From positions 1,185,501 to 1,249,500 of the forward strand of contig NZ_CP133988.1 in assembly GCF_031582885.1 (NCBI RefSeq): a DNA stretch of 64,000 nt. Direction: 5' to 3'. Under the pieces are notes generated by a model. That model made no database searches, was not told the origin of the DNA, and worked only from the letters and a program-made list of their open reading frames with translations. Within the stretch, counting starts at the first letter, position 1; each line of letters starts with the position of its first letter. A program made the position numbers and the translations under genes. The DNA is from Streptococcus parasanguinis. Its GTDB lineage: Bacteria; Bacillota; Bacilli; Lactobacillales; Streptococcaceae. This document shows, piece after piece, positions 1 to 9,231 of the stretch.

Positions 1-2501
1 GGGATATCAGTCATTTTGCGATTCAAATTTTAGAGCAATTCCCAGAGGTGAGACAAGCCTTTCAAGAGCGTTATCATGAGGTCATGGTCGATGAGTATCA
101 GGATACCAATCACACCCAAGAGCGGATGTTGGACTTGCTGTCAAATGGCCACAATCGCTTCATGGTGGGGGATATCAAGCAATCCATTTATCGCTTCCGT
201 CAGGCAGATCCACAGATTTTCAATGATAAATTTAAAGCCTACCAAGAAGAAGGGGCGAAAGGGCGGTTGATCCTCCTCAAGGAAAATTTCCGTAGTCATG
301 TGGAAGTATTAGACGCGACCAATGATGTCTTTCGCCATTTGATGGACGAAGAGGTGGGCGAGATTGACTACAATCAGACCCACTATCTGGTTGCAGGAAG
401 CGACAAGCAGCGGATGGCCTTGCCACAACATCGGGCAGAATTTTTGCTCTATGATGGCAGCCAAGATCAGGAAGAAAAGACCGAAGACGAGGAAGCTGCC
501 CTTGGAGTCGAGACGATTTCCAAGGGAGAAATTCTCCTTGTCATCAAAGAAATTTTGCGTCTCCATCGGGTAGAAAAAGTGCCCTTTAAAGAGATCACGC
601 TCTTAACGGCGACTCGAACGCGAAATGATGCGATTCTGGAAGCTTTTGACCAGTACCAGATTCCGATTGTGGCAGATAGCGGACAGGCGCATTATCTTGA
701 GTCACTGGAAGTGATGGTCATGTTGGATACCTTGCGGACCATTAACAATCCCTTGCATGATTATCCCTTAGTAGCCCTTATGAAATCCCCTATGTTTGAC
801 TTTGATGAAGATGAGCTGGCACGGATTTCCTTGCAGACCCTTCCAGAGCAAAAGCAAGTGGCCTTCTATCACAAGGTCCAGTTAGCCCTTGAAAAGACTG
901 CAGAGCAGGCGCGGTTGATCGATGCCAAGCTTTCAGCTAAAATCAAGAACTTCCTCAAAGTTTTATCTACTTGGCGGGCCGCTGCCAAGACCTCTTCGCT
1001 CTATGATTTGCTGTGGAAAATTTATGAGGATCGTTATTACTATGACTATGTCGGGGCCCTTCCAAATGGGGCCCAGCGCCAGGCCAACCTCTATGCCTTG
1101 ACGCTTCGGGCCAATGATTACGAGAAGGCCAGCTTTAAGGGCTTGTCGCGCTTCATTGCCATGATCGACAAGGTGATCGAAAATGAACACGATTTGGCCA
1201 GCGTCCCTCTTGCAGCACCCAAAGATGCCGTCCAGCTCATGACCGTCCATAAGAGTAAGGGGCTGGAATTCAAGTATGTCTTTATTCTCAATATGGACAA
1301 GGCCTTTAACCGTAAGGATCAATCGGGGCCAATCATTCTCAGTCGCCAAAAAGGGATTGGCTTTAAATATGTTGCGAGTCTTCCGGTTGAGACAGAGAAT
1401 CCAGCTGCTCCAGAAACCATTCGCCTGCAGATCGAAACGCCTTGCTACCAACGGAACGTGGAAGAAACAAAATTGGCTACGATTTCGGAGCAGATGCGTC
1501 TTCTTTACGTCGCCATGACACGGGCTGAGCTCAAGCTCTATCTGGTCGGAAAAGGCCGGGAGGACAAACTGCGTGATACTGATTGGGGGACCAGTCGCAA
1601 TGGCAAGCTAGATCCAGAGAAGCGAAAAGAATGGACCTCTTATCAGGACTGGCTCTTTGCTATTCAAGATGTATTTACCAAGAATACCCTAGCCTATGAC
1701 ACGCGTTTTGTGACAGACGAAGACCTGACACCAGACAAGCTGGAACCACTAGAGAAGGAGAAGGATTCCCGGCTTGATCAGCTCAAGGATGTCCGTCAGT
1801 CAGAGGATATTCGTCGGGCCTTGGATATCTTGGAAAATGTTGATCGGCTCAATCAGCTCTATGCTCCGGCCATTCATTTACCAAGTGTCCGTACTCCTAG
1901 TCAGATCAAGAAATTCTACGAGCCGGTCATGGATGCCAATGGCGTCCAAATCATGGATGCGAAGACTGTAACGCCTGACTTTGAGCGTCCTACTTTTGGG
2001 CAAGAAGAAGCCGTGACGGGAGCCCAAGTTGGTAGTGCTGTCCATGAACTCATGCAGCGCGTGCCTCTTGGAGAAGCAATCACCCTTGAGACGCTGCGTC
2101 AAGCCTTGGAGCAAGTCCAAGCAGCCCCAGCGGTCAAAGCCCACATCAAACTAGAAGCCATTCTCGCTTTCTTTGAGACACCTTTGGGGACCTTACTTCA
2201 AAGAGAAGCCACTCGTGTTCATCGTGAAGCCCCCTTTGCCATGCTGAAGAAAGATCCAGCTAGTGGTGAGGACTTTGTCGTGCGGGGGATCTTGGATGGT
2301 TACGTGGTGCTAGAAGACCGGATCCTGCTCTTTGATTATAAGACGGATCACTACAAGGTTCCTAGTCAATTGGTCGAACGCTACCGGGATCAGCTCGATC
2401 TCTATGCAGAAGCTCTTCGTCGTTCTTATGGCAAAGAGCAAGTAGAAAAATACCTCGTGCTTCTAGGTGGCCCCCATCTAGAAGTGGTGAAAGTGGAGTA
2501 A
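1..2501 (+). CDS. rexA: ATP-dependent helicase/nuclease subunit A (AddA/RexA), 5' end outside window
   Basis: This is the large subunit of the RexAB (AddAB) recombination nuclease, which resects double-strand breaks. The reading frame is open from base 3, so the gene enters the window without its N-terminus; helicase motif I (Walker A) must lie upstream. Visible UvrD-type motifs in order are VDEYQDT (motif II), [12 protein letters not shown] (motif III), [12 protein letters not shown] (motif V) and [10 protein letters not shown] (motif VI). The C-terminal third has the PD-(D/E)XK nuclease core, GILDGY followed by LLFDYKTD, so both motor and nuclease are intact as far as seen. rexB would be expected just upstream. 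The stop is three bases before the next ATG, suggesting cotranscription with the DUF4298 gene. Confidence 0.95.
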   Translation, partial: DISHFAIQILEQFPEVRQAFQERYHEVMVDEYQDTNHTQERMLDLLSNGHNRFMVGDIKQSIYRFRQADPQIFNDKFKAYQEEGAKGRLILLKENFRSHVEVLDATNDVFRHLMDEEVGEIDYNQTHYLVAGSDKQRMALPQHRAEFLLYDGSQDQEEKTEDEEAALGVETISKGEILLVIKEILRLHRVEKVPFKEITLLTATRTRNDAILEAFDQYQIPIVADSGQAHYLESLEVMVMLDTLRTINNPLHDYPLVALMKSPMFDFDEDELARISLQTLPEQKQVAFYHKVQLALEKTAEQARLIDAKLSAKIKNFLKVLSTWRAAAKTSSLYDLLWKIYEDRYYYDYVGALPNGAQRQANLYALTLRANDYEKASFKGLSRFIAMIDKVIENEHDLASVPLAAPKDAVQLMTVHKSKGLEFKYVFILNMDKAFNRKDQSGPIILSRQKGIGFKYVASLPVETENPAAPETIRLQIETPCYQRNVEETKLATISEQMRLLYVAMTRAELKLYLVGKGREDKLRDTDWGTSRNGKLDPEKRKEWTSYQDWLFAIQDVFTKNTLAYDTRFVTDEDLTPDKLEPLEKEKDSRLDQLKDVRQSEDIRRALDILENVDRLNQLYAPAIHLPSVRTPSQIKKFYEPVMDANGVQIMDAKTVTPDFERPTFGQEEAVTGAQVGSAVHELMQRVPLGEAITLETLRQALEQVQAAPAVKAHIKLEAILAFFETPLGTLLQREATRVHREAPFAMLKKDPASGEDFVVRGILDGYVVLEDRILLFDYKTDHYKVPSQLVERYRDQLDLYAEALRRSYGKEQVEKYLVLLGGPHLEVVKVE

Positions 2502-2504
2502 ATC

Positions 2505-2822
2505 ATGGCAATTGCACAGAAAAACATCGAACGGATCCAAAGAATGGAAGGTTATTTGAATGACTATGCCAAGACTTTGGAAGAAACCAAAAAAGCAGTG
2601 GATCAGCTAAGAGAGCATCAAGAAAGCTATATCCAACTGCGCGATTATTATAGTAGTCAGGCCTATTTTGATGATTTGGACTTGTCCAATCAAGCTGACT
2701 TTCCAGCAGATCTTCCTTGTGGTGTCTTGTCCGAAGATGCCGTCTATGATTTGTTAGACGAGCATTTTCAGATGGGAGTGGAACTCTTGGAGATCGCAAC
2801 GAAGATGATCAAAGAACGGTGA
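2505..2822 (+). CDS. DUF4298 family protein
   Basis: A 105-residue, charged, mostly helical cytoplasmic protein. The first half is rich in Lys, Glu and Gln with heptad-like spacing (IERIQRMEGYLNDYAKTLEE), suggesting a coiled coil; the second half contains YYSSQAYFDDLD and an acidic C-terminal helix. It matches the small streptococcal DUF4298 family in length and pattern. No catalytic motif is visible. It begins 3 nt after the rexA stop and is followed by a stem-loop, so it looks like the last gene of the rex operon. Its function is unknown. Confidence 0.75.
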   Translation: MAIAQKNIERIQRMEGYLNDYAKTLEETKKAVDQLREHQESYIQLRDYYSSQAYFDDLDLSNQADFPADLPCGVLSEDAVYDLLDEHFQMGVELLEIATKMIKER

Positions 2823-2827
2823 AATTT

Positions 2828-2865
2828 CAATCTAAAAGCTCAGGTTTCCCGAGGCTTTTAGATTG
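2828..2865 (+). terminator. stem-loop after the rexA operon
   Basis: A 12-bp inverted repeat (CAATCTAAAAGC / GCTTTTAGATTG) starts 5 nt after the DUF4298 stop. There is no T-tract, so termination is likely but not certain. Confidence 0.5.
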
Positions 2866-2883
2866 AAGACAAACGTCATCATA

Positions 2884-3021
2884 GAAACTTTCCTTAGGTG
2901 AGTACGGACGTCAGCGAACTTCGAAGAAGTTCCATGACTTAGTTTTGAACCTAAAGTTTCAAAACTACCGAGTGCTAGAAACCGTAGTGTTTCTAGCACT
3001 TTTCTCACGGCGGAAAGTTTC
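2884..3021. repeat. BOX-like intergenic repeat with inverted ends
   Basis: The element starts with GAAACTTTCC and ends with the reverse complement GGAAAGTTTC, giving about 138 bp with 10-bp terminal inverted repeats. Internal segments form further short hairpins: AACTTCGAAGAAGTT, TAGTTTTGAACCTAAAG, and GTGCTAGAAA with its partner TTTCTAGCAC. The composite layout resembles the boxA-boxB-boxC elements of pneumococci, though the sequence is not identical to canonical BOX. A shortened copy is at 34378-34416. From its end to the DUF3042 terminator (3022-3145) the DNA is AT-rich and shows nothing recognisable. Confidence 0.6.
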
Positions 3022-3145
3022 AGTATATGTTTGAATAAGTATAATATATATCATTCTAATTCTTTTAGCATTACTTGTGTTAGCATATCGTGACAAACCC
3101 TACCAGTAAAAGAAAATTTTCCAAAATGGACTTTTTCTTCAGCAA

Positions 3146-3173
3146 AAAAAGCTCCGGAAAACCGGAGCTTTTT
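3146..3173 (-). terminator. terminator of the DUF3042 gene
   Basis: Perfect 12-bp stem AAAAAGCTCCGG / CCGGAGCTTTTT with an AAAA loop, 7 nt beyond the stop of the minus-strand gene. It reads into seven T residues on the minus strand. Confidence 0.85.
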
Positions 3174-3179
3174 GAATGA

Positions 3180-3350
3180 TTAGTGTGAGACACGGCGACG
3201 TGCTGCTTTTTTGCGGTTTTCTTCGATGAAAGCTGCTTTTTGTTCTTCTGGTTCGATTACTTTTTTCTTGAATGTGTAAACTGCACCTGCGACAGCAGCA
3301 ACTGTACCAGCAACACCAGTAACAAAACCTTTACCAAATCCTTTAGCCAT
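3180..3350 (-). CDS. DUF3042 family small membrane-associated protein
   Basis: A 56-residue protein. The N-terminal half, MAKGFGKGFVTGVAGTVAAV and onward, is a Gly/Ala/Val-rich hydrophobic segment. The C-terminal half is strongly charged and ends KKAARRRVSH. This arrangement and length match the DUF3042 family found in streptococci and lactococci. The start is supported by AGGAG placed 7 nt upstream of the ATG. It is convergent with the rex operon, divergent from miaA and has its own terminator, so it is a monocistronic unit. Its function is unknown; a short membrane-anchored peptide with a basic cytoplasmic tail is the simplest reading. Confidence 0.85.
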   Translation of the reverse strand: MAKGFGKGFVTGVAGTVAAVAGAVYTFKKKVIEPEEQKAAFIEENRKKAARRRVSH

Positions 3351-3384
3351 GAGAATTTCTCCTTTTCTGAACTTTAAATATTTA

Positions 3385-3393
3385 TGTTATAAT
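3385..3393 (+). promoter_or_regulatory. extended -10 promoter of miaA
   Basis: TGTTATAAT: TATAAT at 3388-3393 preceded by the TGn extension. The miaA ATG is 40 nt downstream. There is no good -35 match, as is usual for extended -10 promoters. Confidence 0.6.
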
Positions 3394-3433
3394 ATATGGT
3401 AACGAAAAAACGTGAATTTTGCAAGGAAAAACG

Positions 3434-4321
3434 ATGAAAACCAAGATAATTGTGATTGTGGGACCGACTGCTGTTGGAAAGACAGCTCTTGCGATCGATT
3501 TGGCGCAAGCCCTCAATGGTGAAATTATCAGTGGCGATAGCCAGCAAGTCTATCGCAAGCTGGATATTGGAACGGCCAAGGCGACACCAGAAGAGCAAGC
3601 TGCAGCTCCCCATCATTTGATCGATGTGCGGGAGGTGACCGAGTCTTACTCGGCTTTTGATTTTGTAAGAGAAGCCAAGACTGCCATTGAAGAGATCACA
3701 GCTCGAGGCAAGCTTCCTATCATTGCAGGTGGGACGGGTCTTTACATCCAAAGTCTGCTCGAAGGTTATCATCTAGGTGGTGAAGTTCCTCATGAAGAGA
3801 TTCTGGCCTATCGCGCTCAATTGGACGTGCTGTCGGACGAAGACTTGTACCAAAGAGTGGCGGAGCAAGGACTTGTGATCCCTCAGCTTAATCGCCGTCG
3901 GGCTATGCGGGCTCTTGAAATTGCGCATTTTGGGCAGGACCTCGCAAACGAAGAGACCGATTATGAACCCTATCTCATCTGTCTAGATGATGACCGGTCC
4001 TTGATCTATGATCGCATCAATCGCCGAGTAGATCGCATGCTAGAGAAAGGCTTGCTGGATGAAGCCCGTTGGCTCTATGATGACCATCCGGAGGTTCAGG
4101 CAGCTAAAGGGATTGGTTACAAGGAACTCTTTCCTTACTTTAAGGGAGAGCAGAGCTTGGAGGAAGCTAGTGAGATCCTCAAGCGCAACACCCGTCGCTT
4201 TGCTAAACGGCAGCTGACCTGGTTTCGAAATCGAATGGAAGTGACCTTTTACGCCATTTCTGCCCCCCACTTCAAGGAGCAGGTTCTTGCAGATGTAAAG
4301 GAGTTTTTACAGCATGATTGA
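3434..4321 (+). CDS. miaA: tRNA dimethylallyltransferase
   Basis: MiaA transfers a dimethylallyl group to A37 of tRNAs that read codons beginning with U. The 295-residue product opens with a P-loop ([11 protein letters not shown]) and carries the family motif [15 protein letters not shown] near residue 40. The C-terminal part contains [11 protein letters not shown] and [15 protein letters not shown], typical of the tRNA-binding region. The ATG at 3434 is preferred over an in-frame TTG 15 nt upstream because AAGGA lies 6 nt before it. It starts a compact operon: the stop overlaps the hflX start by 8 nt, which suggests translational coupling. Confidence 0.95.
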   Translation: MKTKIIVIVGPTAVGKTALAIDLAQALNGEIISGDSQQVYRKLDIGTAKATPEEQAAAPHHLIDVREVTESYSAFDFVREAKTAIEEITARGKLPIIAGGTGLYIQSLLEGYHLGGEVPHEEILAYRAQLDVLSDEDLYQRVAEQGLVIPQLNRRRAMRALEIAHFGQDLANEETDYEPYLICLDDDRSLIYDRINRRVDRMLEKGLLDEARWLYDDHPEVQAAKGIGYKELFPYFKGEQSLEEASEILKRNTRRFAKRQLTWFRNRMEVTFYAISAPHFKEQVLADVKEFLQHD

Positions 4322-5561
4322 AACAGAAAAAAAACAAGAACGTATCCTTTTGGTCGGTGTGGAACTACAAGGCATGGACAATTTTGACATGTCTATGGAG
4401 GAGTTGGCGAGCCTGGCTAAAACAGCCGGTGGAGACGTCCGGGGCTCCTATACACAAAAGCGGGAGAAATACGACACCAAGACCTTTGTCGGCTCAGGAA
4501 AACTCGAAGAAATCGCTCAAATGGTCGAAGCAGATGAGATTACGACCGTGGTGGTCAATAACCGCCTGACCCCGCGTCAAAATGTCAACTTAGAAGAAAT
4601 CCTTGGGGTCAAGGTCATTGACCGGATGCAGTTGATTTTAGATATCTTTGCTATGCGGGCTAGGAGTCATGAAGGGAAGTTGCAGGTACACTTGGCCCAG
4701 CTCAAATACCTCTTGCCACGCCTTGTCGGTCAAGGGATCATGCTCAGCCGTCAAGCTGGGGGAATTGGTTCTCGTGGTCCAGGGGAAAGTCAGTTGGAGT
4801 TGAACCGCCGGAGCGTTCGCAATCAAATCACCGATATTGAGCGTCAGCTCAAGGCAGTTGAAAAGAACCGGGAAACCCTTCGTGAAAAACGCTTGGAATC
4901 ACCTGTCTTTAAGATTGGTTTGATCGGCTATACCAATGCAGGAAAGTCGACCATTATGAATCAGCTGACCAGTAAGAGCCAGTATGAAGCCGATGAACTC
5001 TTTGCGACCTTGGATGCCACAACCAAGAGCATCCATCTAACTGGTAATCTGCAAGTGACGCTGACCGATACGGTTGGCTTTATCCAAGATCTACCAACAG
5101 AGTTGGTATCAAGCTTTAAGTCGACCCTGGAAGAAAGTAAGAATGTAGACCTCCTGGTCCATGTCATCGATGCGTCTGATCCTAATCATGAAGAGCATGA
5201 AAAGACCGTGCTTTCGATCATGAAGGACCTGGATATGCTGGAGATCCCTCGCTTGACGCTTTACAACAAAGCAGATAAGGTAGCAGACTTTACACCAACC
5301 CAGACACCTTTTAGCTTGATTTCAGCACGCTCTGAGACAGCCCGTGAAGATCTCCAGGCTTTGCTACTAGAAAAATTGAGAGAACTCTTTGTTCCCTTTA
5401 CCATTCGCGTTCCCTTTTCAAAATCTTATCGGACACATGATCTAGAAACGGTTGCGATCATTGACCAGCGCGAATTTGAAGAGGATGTCGAGGTCATTCA
5501 AGGCTATATCGCAGAGAAAAATAAGTGGAAGTTGGAAGAATTTTATGACGGATTACGTTGA
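4314..5561 (+). CDS. hflX: GTPase HflX
   Basis: HflX is a ribosome-binding GTPase that splits stalled or stressed 70S ribosomes. The 415-residue protein has the N-terminal HflX domain with the conserved glycine-rich [13 protein letters not shown] stretch, a long coiled linker ([17 protein letters not shown]), and a G domain with G1 [10 protein letters not shown]3 [10 protein letters not shown] and G4 YNKAD. The order miaA-hflX is common in bacteria. It overlaps miaA by 8 nt and the next gene by 17 nt. Confidence 0.95.
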   Translation: MIETEKKQERILLVGVELQGMDNFDMSMEELASLAKTAGGDVRGSYTQKREKYDTKTFVGSGKLEEIAQMVEADEITTVVVNNRLTPRQNVNLEEILGVKVIDRMQLILDIFAMRARSHEGKLQVHLAQLKYLLPRLVGQGIMLSRQAGGIGSRGPGESQLELNRRSVRNQITDIERQLKAVEKNRETLREKRLESPVFKIGLIGYTNAGKSTIMNQLTSKSQYEADELFATLDATTKSIHLTGNLQVTLTDTVGFIQDLPTELVSSFKSTLEESKNVDLLVHVIDASDPNHEEHEKTVLSIMKDLDMLEIPRLTLYNKADKVADFTPTQTPFSLISARSETAREDLQALLLEKLRELFVPFTIRVPFSKSYRTHDLETVAIIDQREFEEDVEVIQGYIAEKNKWKLEEFYDGLR

Positions 5562-6174
5562 TTTAGCAATAAAATATGGAGGCTATACCAGCCTCGATCG
5601 GGTCTATCTGACCAATCTTTTAAGCACGATCCCTGAGGAATTGCGTCTCCGTGTGATTACGCCTCCCCCAAGTGTGATCAACGCCTATTTCGCAGAGCTC
5701 TATCAAAAGAAGAGCCCCAAGGAGGCCATGGATTATTTCTTGGACTTGAGTCGGGCATTTGACTTATTCACAGTTCAGCAAAGCTTTGATGAACGGAAGC
5801 CTTTTATTCGCCTCAACTTATCTGGGAAGTCTTATGGCTTGGCTTACGTAAATGAAGAGCTAGCCTGTGTCTTTGCTGAACATCCAGCAGAGGCTATCAC
5901 CCCTGCCATTTTATTTGAAGTCGCAGAGATCTTTCCACATTGTTTGGTCTTTGAAAAAGATGGCAAGATTTGCTTGCAAGAGGCTGAACCAGAAGTGGTC
6001 ACTAAAACAGAAGCCCTCTCTGCCCTGACGGATTTGATGACCTTGGAAGATGGACGCTTGAAACTGTCAGGATATAACCAAGAAGAGCTCCTCGAGCTAG
6101 CGCAAGCCTACCCTGGCGACCTTTCTTTCCGTTCAGAGAACCGGACGGCCATGATTTATATAGATAGAAAGTAG
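5545..6174 (+). CDS. conserved protein of unknown function between hflX and rnz
   Basis: A 209-residue soluble protein with no signal peptide or membrane segment. Recognisable stretches are YGGYTSLDRVYL near the N-terminus, ITPPPSVINAYFAELYQKK around residue 35 and a Leu/Glu-rich C-terminus ending MIYIDRK. I know no catalytic motif in it. The ATG at 5545 lies within the 3' end of hflX (17-nt overlap) behind TTGGAAG. An ORF extending further upstream in this frame is only hflX out of frame. The stop is 3 nt before rnz, so it belongs to the miaA-hflX-rnz transcription unit and may act in RNA metabolism by association only. Confidence 0.8.
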   Translation: MTDYVDLAIKYGGYTSLDRVYLTNLLSTIPEELRLRVITPPPSVINAYFAELYQKKSPKEAMDYFLDLSRAFDLFTVQQSFDERKPFIRLNLSGKSYGLAYVNEELACVFAEHPAEAITPAILFEVAEIFPHCLVFEKDGKICLQEAEPEVVTKTEALSALTDLMTLEDGRLKLSGYNQEELLELAQAYPGDLSFRSENRTAMIYIDRK

Positions 6175-6177
6175 ACA

Positions 6178-7107
6178 ATGGACATTCAATTTTTAGGAAC
6201 GGGAGCTGGGCAACCCTCAAAAGCCCGTAATGTATCGAGCCTAGCGCTCAAATTGCTGGACGAGATTAATGAAGTCTGGCTCTTTGATTGTGGCGAAGCG
6301 GCACAGAATCAAATTTTAGAAACGACCATTCGTCCGCGAAAGGTTAGCAAGATCTTTATTACTCACCTACACGGAGATCATATTTTTGGTTTGCCAGGTT
6401 TCCTCTCTAGTCGGGCCTTTCAGGCCAATGAAGAGCAGACGGATCTGGATATCTATGGACCAGTAGGAATCAAATCCTTTGTGATGACCAGTCTTCGCGT
6501 ATCAGGCTCTCGCCTGCCTTACCGCATCCATTTTCATGAATTCGATGAACATTCTCTGGGTAAGATTTTAGAAACCGATAAATTCACGGTTTATGCGGAA
6601 GCTTTGGACCACACTATTTTCTGCGTGGGTTATCGGATCATGCAAAAAGACCTCGAAGGGACGCTGGACGCAGACAAGCTGAAGGCAGCGGGTGTTCCCT
6701 TTGGACCGCTCTTTGGCCAGGTCAAAAATGGACAAGATGTCACCCTGGAGGATGGCACTAAGATCATTGCAGCGGATTATATTTCAGCCCCTCGACCTGG
6801 TAAGATTATCACGATCCTTGGAGATACCAGAAAGACTGATGCCAGCGTCCGACTTGGAGTCAATGCGGATGTCCTCGTCCATGAGTCTACCTATGGCAAG
6901 GGCGATGAGAAGATTGCTAACAAACACGGTCACTCGACCAATATGCAGGCGGCAGAAGTAGCGCGTGAAGCTGGAGCCAAGCGCCTTCTTCTCAACCACA
7001 TCAGTGCTCGCTTCTTATCAAAAGACATCAGCCAATTGCGCAAGGATGCGTCCAGCATTTTTGAAAATGTCTATGTCGTCAAAGATTTGGAAGAAGTGGA
7101 GATCTAA
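6178..7107 (+). CDS. rnz: ribonuclease Z
   Basis: RNase Z cleaves the 3' trailer of tRNA precursors. The 309-residue protein is a metallo-beta-lactamase-fold hydrolase. It has [14 protein letters not shown] at the N-terminus, the zinc motif [13 protein letters not shown] around residue 61, and downstream metal ligands in ILGDTRKTD and LLLNHISAR. Length and motifs match the short bacterial form. It sits 3 nt after the upstream gene and 1 nt before the SDR gene. Confidence 0.95.
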   Translation: MDIQFLGTGAGQPSKARNVSSLALKLLDEINEVWLFDCGEAAQNQILETTIRPRKVSKIFITHLHGDHIFGLPGFLSSRAFQANEEQTDLDIYGPVGIKSFVMTSLRVSGSRLPYRIHFHEFDEHSLGKILETDKFTVYAEALDHTIFCVGYRIMQKDLEGTLDADKLKAAGVPFGPLFGQVKNGQDVTLEDGTKIIAADYISAPRPGKIITILGDTRKTDASVRLGVNADVLVHESTYGKGDEKIANKHGHSTNMQAAEVAREAGAKRLLLNHISARFLSKDISQLRKDASSIFENVYVVKDLEEVEI

Positions 7108-7108
7108 G

Positions 7109-7864
7109 ATGCGAACCATTCTCATAACAGGAGCAAGTGGAGGTTTAGCCCAAGAAATGGTCAAGCTCCTCCCTGAAGATCGGCTGATTCTCCTAGGTAG
7201 AAATCAAGAAAAACTGGAAAAGCTCTATGCCAATCATCCTCAAGCTGAATGCATCGGGATCGATATCACTGATTCCTCAGCCGTCCAAGATTTGGTAGAA
7301 GAGCTCTATCAGCGCTATGGACAGATTGATATCTTGGTCAACAACGCAGGCTATGGGATTTTTGAAGAGTTTGACCAGATTACCAATGAGCAAATTCATG
7401 CCATGTTTGAAGTCAATACCTTTGCCCTCATGCAGCTCTCACGCTTGATGGGTGCGCACATGAAGGAAGCAGGCAAGGGGCACATCGTCAACATCGTCAG
7501 CATGGCGGGTCTCGTCGCAACTGCCAAATCCAGCCTTTATTCGGCCACCAAGTTTGCGACCATTGGTTTCTCCAATGCCCTGCGCTTGGAACTGATGCCC
7601 TTTGGTGTCCATGTGACGACGGTCAATCCAGGCCCCATTCGGACCACTTTCTTTGATCAGGCAGACCCAGACGGAAGCTATGTCAAGGCTGTGGACCGCT
7701 ACATTTTGGAACCAGACTTTGTAGCCAAGAAGATTGTGAAGAACTTTGGAAAAGCAAAACGTGAGCTCAATCTGCCTTGGCTTTTGAACTTGACCCACAA
7801 GCTCTATACCCTTTTCCCACGCATCTCGGACAAGCTAGCCAGCAAGATGTTTAACTTCAAATAG
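7109..7864 (+). CDS. short-chain dehydrogenase/reductase (SDR family)
   Basis: A 251-residue classical SDR that would use NAD(P)H on an unknown carbonyl or alcohol substrate. Visible motifs are the cofactor loop TGASGGLA at residues 7-14, LVNNAGYGIF, a catalytic Ser in NIVSMAG, and the catalytic pair YSATKFA. The ATG at 7109 follows the rnz stop by 1 nt; the longer upstream frame is only rnz out of frame. This SDR is a conserved neighbour of rnz in streptococci, but the substrate cannot be inferred from sequence. Confidence 0.88.
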   Translation: MRTILITGASGGLAQEMVKLLPEDRLILLGRNQEKLEKLYANHPQAECIGIDITDSSAVQDLVEELYQRYGQIDILVNNAGYGIFEEFDQITNEQIHAMFEVNTFALMQLSRLMGAHMKEAGKGHIVNIVSMAGLVATAKSSLYSATKFATIGFSNALRLELMPFGVHVTTVNPGPIRTTFFDQADPDGSYVKAVDRYILEPDFVAKKIVKNFGKAKRELNLPWLLNLTHKLYTLFPRISDKLASKMFNFK

Positions 7865-7874
7865 GAGGAGATCG

Positions 7875-8585
7875 ATGGCCGCAAATATTCAAGCCTATTT
7901 AGAGAATCTCCGGCAACCCTGGGGACAGATCTATTATGATATCCTTTTTGAACAATTGAAAGACATCAAAGGCAAGCGAGTGCTTGATTTTGGCAGTGGC
8001 TTCGGTCTCGTGGCCAACCACCTGGCACAAGACAATGAAGTCCTTGCTGTGGAACCTAATAAGGAAATGGTGGCTTTGCGGGCCCAGGACCATCCCTACC
8101 AGCAATTCGTCGGAAGTCTGGACCAGTTAGAAAGTTTTGAAGATGCTAGCTTTGATGTCATCCTCTGCCACAATGTCTTGGAGTATGTAGAGGATCGCAA
8201 GGTGATTCTTGAGGAATTCACCCGTCTCTTGAAACCAGGAGGCCTGCTCTCTATCGTCAAGCACAATGAGGTTGGCCGCGTTCTGCAGACGGTGGTCTTT
8301 GAAAATGATACTCAGAAGGCGCTTGATCTCCTAGCAGGTCAGGACTTGGAAACTCACTCCATGGGCTTGGCTCAGGCCTATGATCTAGATAGAGCAGTAG
8401 ACGATCTAGCCCTCGAAGTTCAGGACTACCAAGGGATCCGTGTCTTTTATGCCTTGCAGGACAACCGCTTCAAGGGCCAAGAAGGCTGGCGAGAGTCTAT
8501 GCTCAAGATGGAGCTGGCAGTCTGCCAAGAGTCCCCTTATCGGGATATCGCCTTCTTCCAGCACTATAGGTTAAAAAGGAGTTAA
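7875..8585 (+). CDS. class I SAM-dependent methyltransferase
   Basis: A 236-residue protein with a Rossmann-like methyltransferase core. Motif I is VLDFGSGFGLVANHLA near residue 35, the acidic end of strand 2 is AVEPNKEMV, and motif IV-like FDVILCHNVLEYVED follows. A methyltransferase-11 type fold is the likely class; the substrate is unknown. A strong AGGAGGAG lies just upstream of the ATG, 10 nt after the SDR stop. The following GNAT gene starts 1 nt after its stop. Confidence 0.85.
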   Translation: MAANIQAYLENLRQPWGQIYYDILFEQLKDIKGKRVLDFGSGFGLVANHLAQDNEVLAVEPNKEMVALRAQDHPYQQFVGSLDQLESFEDASFDVILCHNVLEYVEDRKVILEEFTRLLKPGGLLSIVKHNEVGRVLQTVVFENDTQKALDLLAGQDLETHSMGLAQAYDLDRAVDDLALEVQDYQGIRVFYALQDNRFKGQEGWRESMLKMELAVCQESPYRDIAFFQHYRLKRS

Positions 8586-8586
8586 G

Positions 8587-8991
8587 ATGTTACATTACAA
8601 ACAAGAAATTCCAGCAATGGCAGACTTACTCGCACTCTACAGCTCGGTCGGTTGGACCAATTATACCAACAACCCAACTATGCTAGAAGAGGCCGTCAAA
8701 GCCAGTCTCTGGCAGTTGGCCGTCTATGATGAGAAAGAGCTCGTCGCTTACATTCGCTTGGTAGGAGATGGCCACTCTGTCCTTTTGGTGCAGGACCTTT
8801 TGGTAAGACCAGATCACCAGCGCCAAGGCATTGGAAAGAAACTCTTAAAAGAGGCTTTAGCGACCTTCCCTACTGTCTATCAACGGCTCCTTGCCACTGA
8901 ACGTAGCGAGAAAAATCTAGCCTTTTACCAATCCCTGGGCTTTGTTGAACTTTCAGAGCAAGCCTGTACAGGGATGATTTATATGAAATAA
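8587..8991 (+). CDS. GNAT family N-acetyltransferase
   Basis: A 134-residue single-domain GNAT enzyme that would move an acetyl group from acetyl-CoA to an amine. The acetyl-CoA-binding motif A is clear in LLVRPDHQRQGIGKKLL around residues 75-91, and motif B follows in NLAFYQSLGFVEL. The N-terminus, with SVGWTNYTNNPTM, resembles the small GNATs common in Firmicutes. It is the last gene of the miaA chain, because a repeat with an internal terminator hairpin starts immediately after the stop. Confidence 0.85.
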   Translation: MLHYKQEIPAMADLLALYSSVGWTNYTNNPTMLEEAVKASLWQLAVYDEKELVAYIRLVGDGHSVLLVQDLLVRPDHQRQGIGKKLLKEALATFPTVYQRLLATERSEKNLAFYQSLGFVELSEQACTGMIYMK

Positions 8992-8992
8992 A

Positions 8993-9166
8993 GAGAGTGG
9001 GACAGAAATCGGTAATTCGTTAGAATTCGATTTCGTCGTCCCAGCTCCGCACAGTTGAGTAGGGCTGTAAAAGCTGATAAAATCAGCGTAGTAGAGCCCA
9101 CTCAACCACTGCGTCTTGCTCGACAATCCAAAGACAATTGAGAGGCTAGGACTTTTGTCCCAGCCT
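8993..9166 (-). repeat. 174-bp intergenic repeat, full copy 1
   Basis: Full-length copy in inverse orientation relative to the copies at 34441 and 42638. The ends are GTGGGACAGAAATC and, as reverse complement, CTGGGACAAAAGTC, about 14-bp inverted repeats. It contains a terminator-like hairpin (AGGCTGGGAC / GTCCTAGCCT) and an inner palindrome around GCTGAT/ATCAGC. It begins 2 nt after the GNAT stop. Confidence 0.85.
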
Positions 9167-9231
9167 TATCTATTTGACTGACAAACGGGGAGATTGATGG
9201 TAAAATGAGGAAGAGATTAGGAGGAGATGGA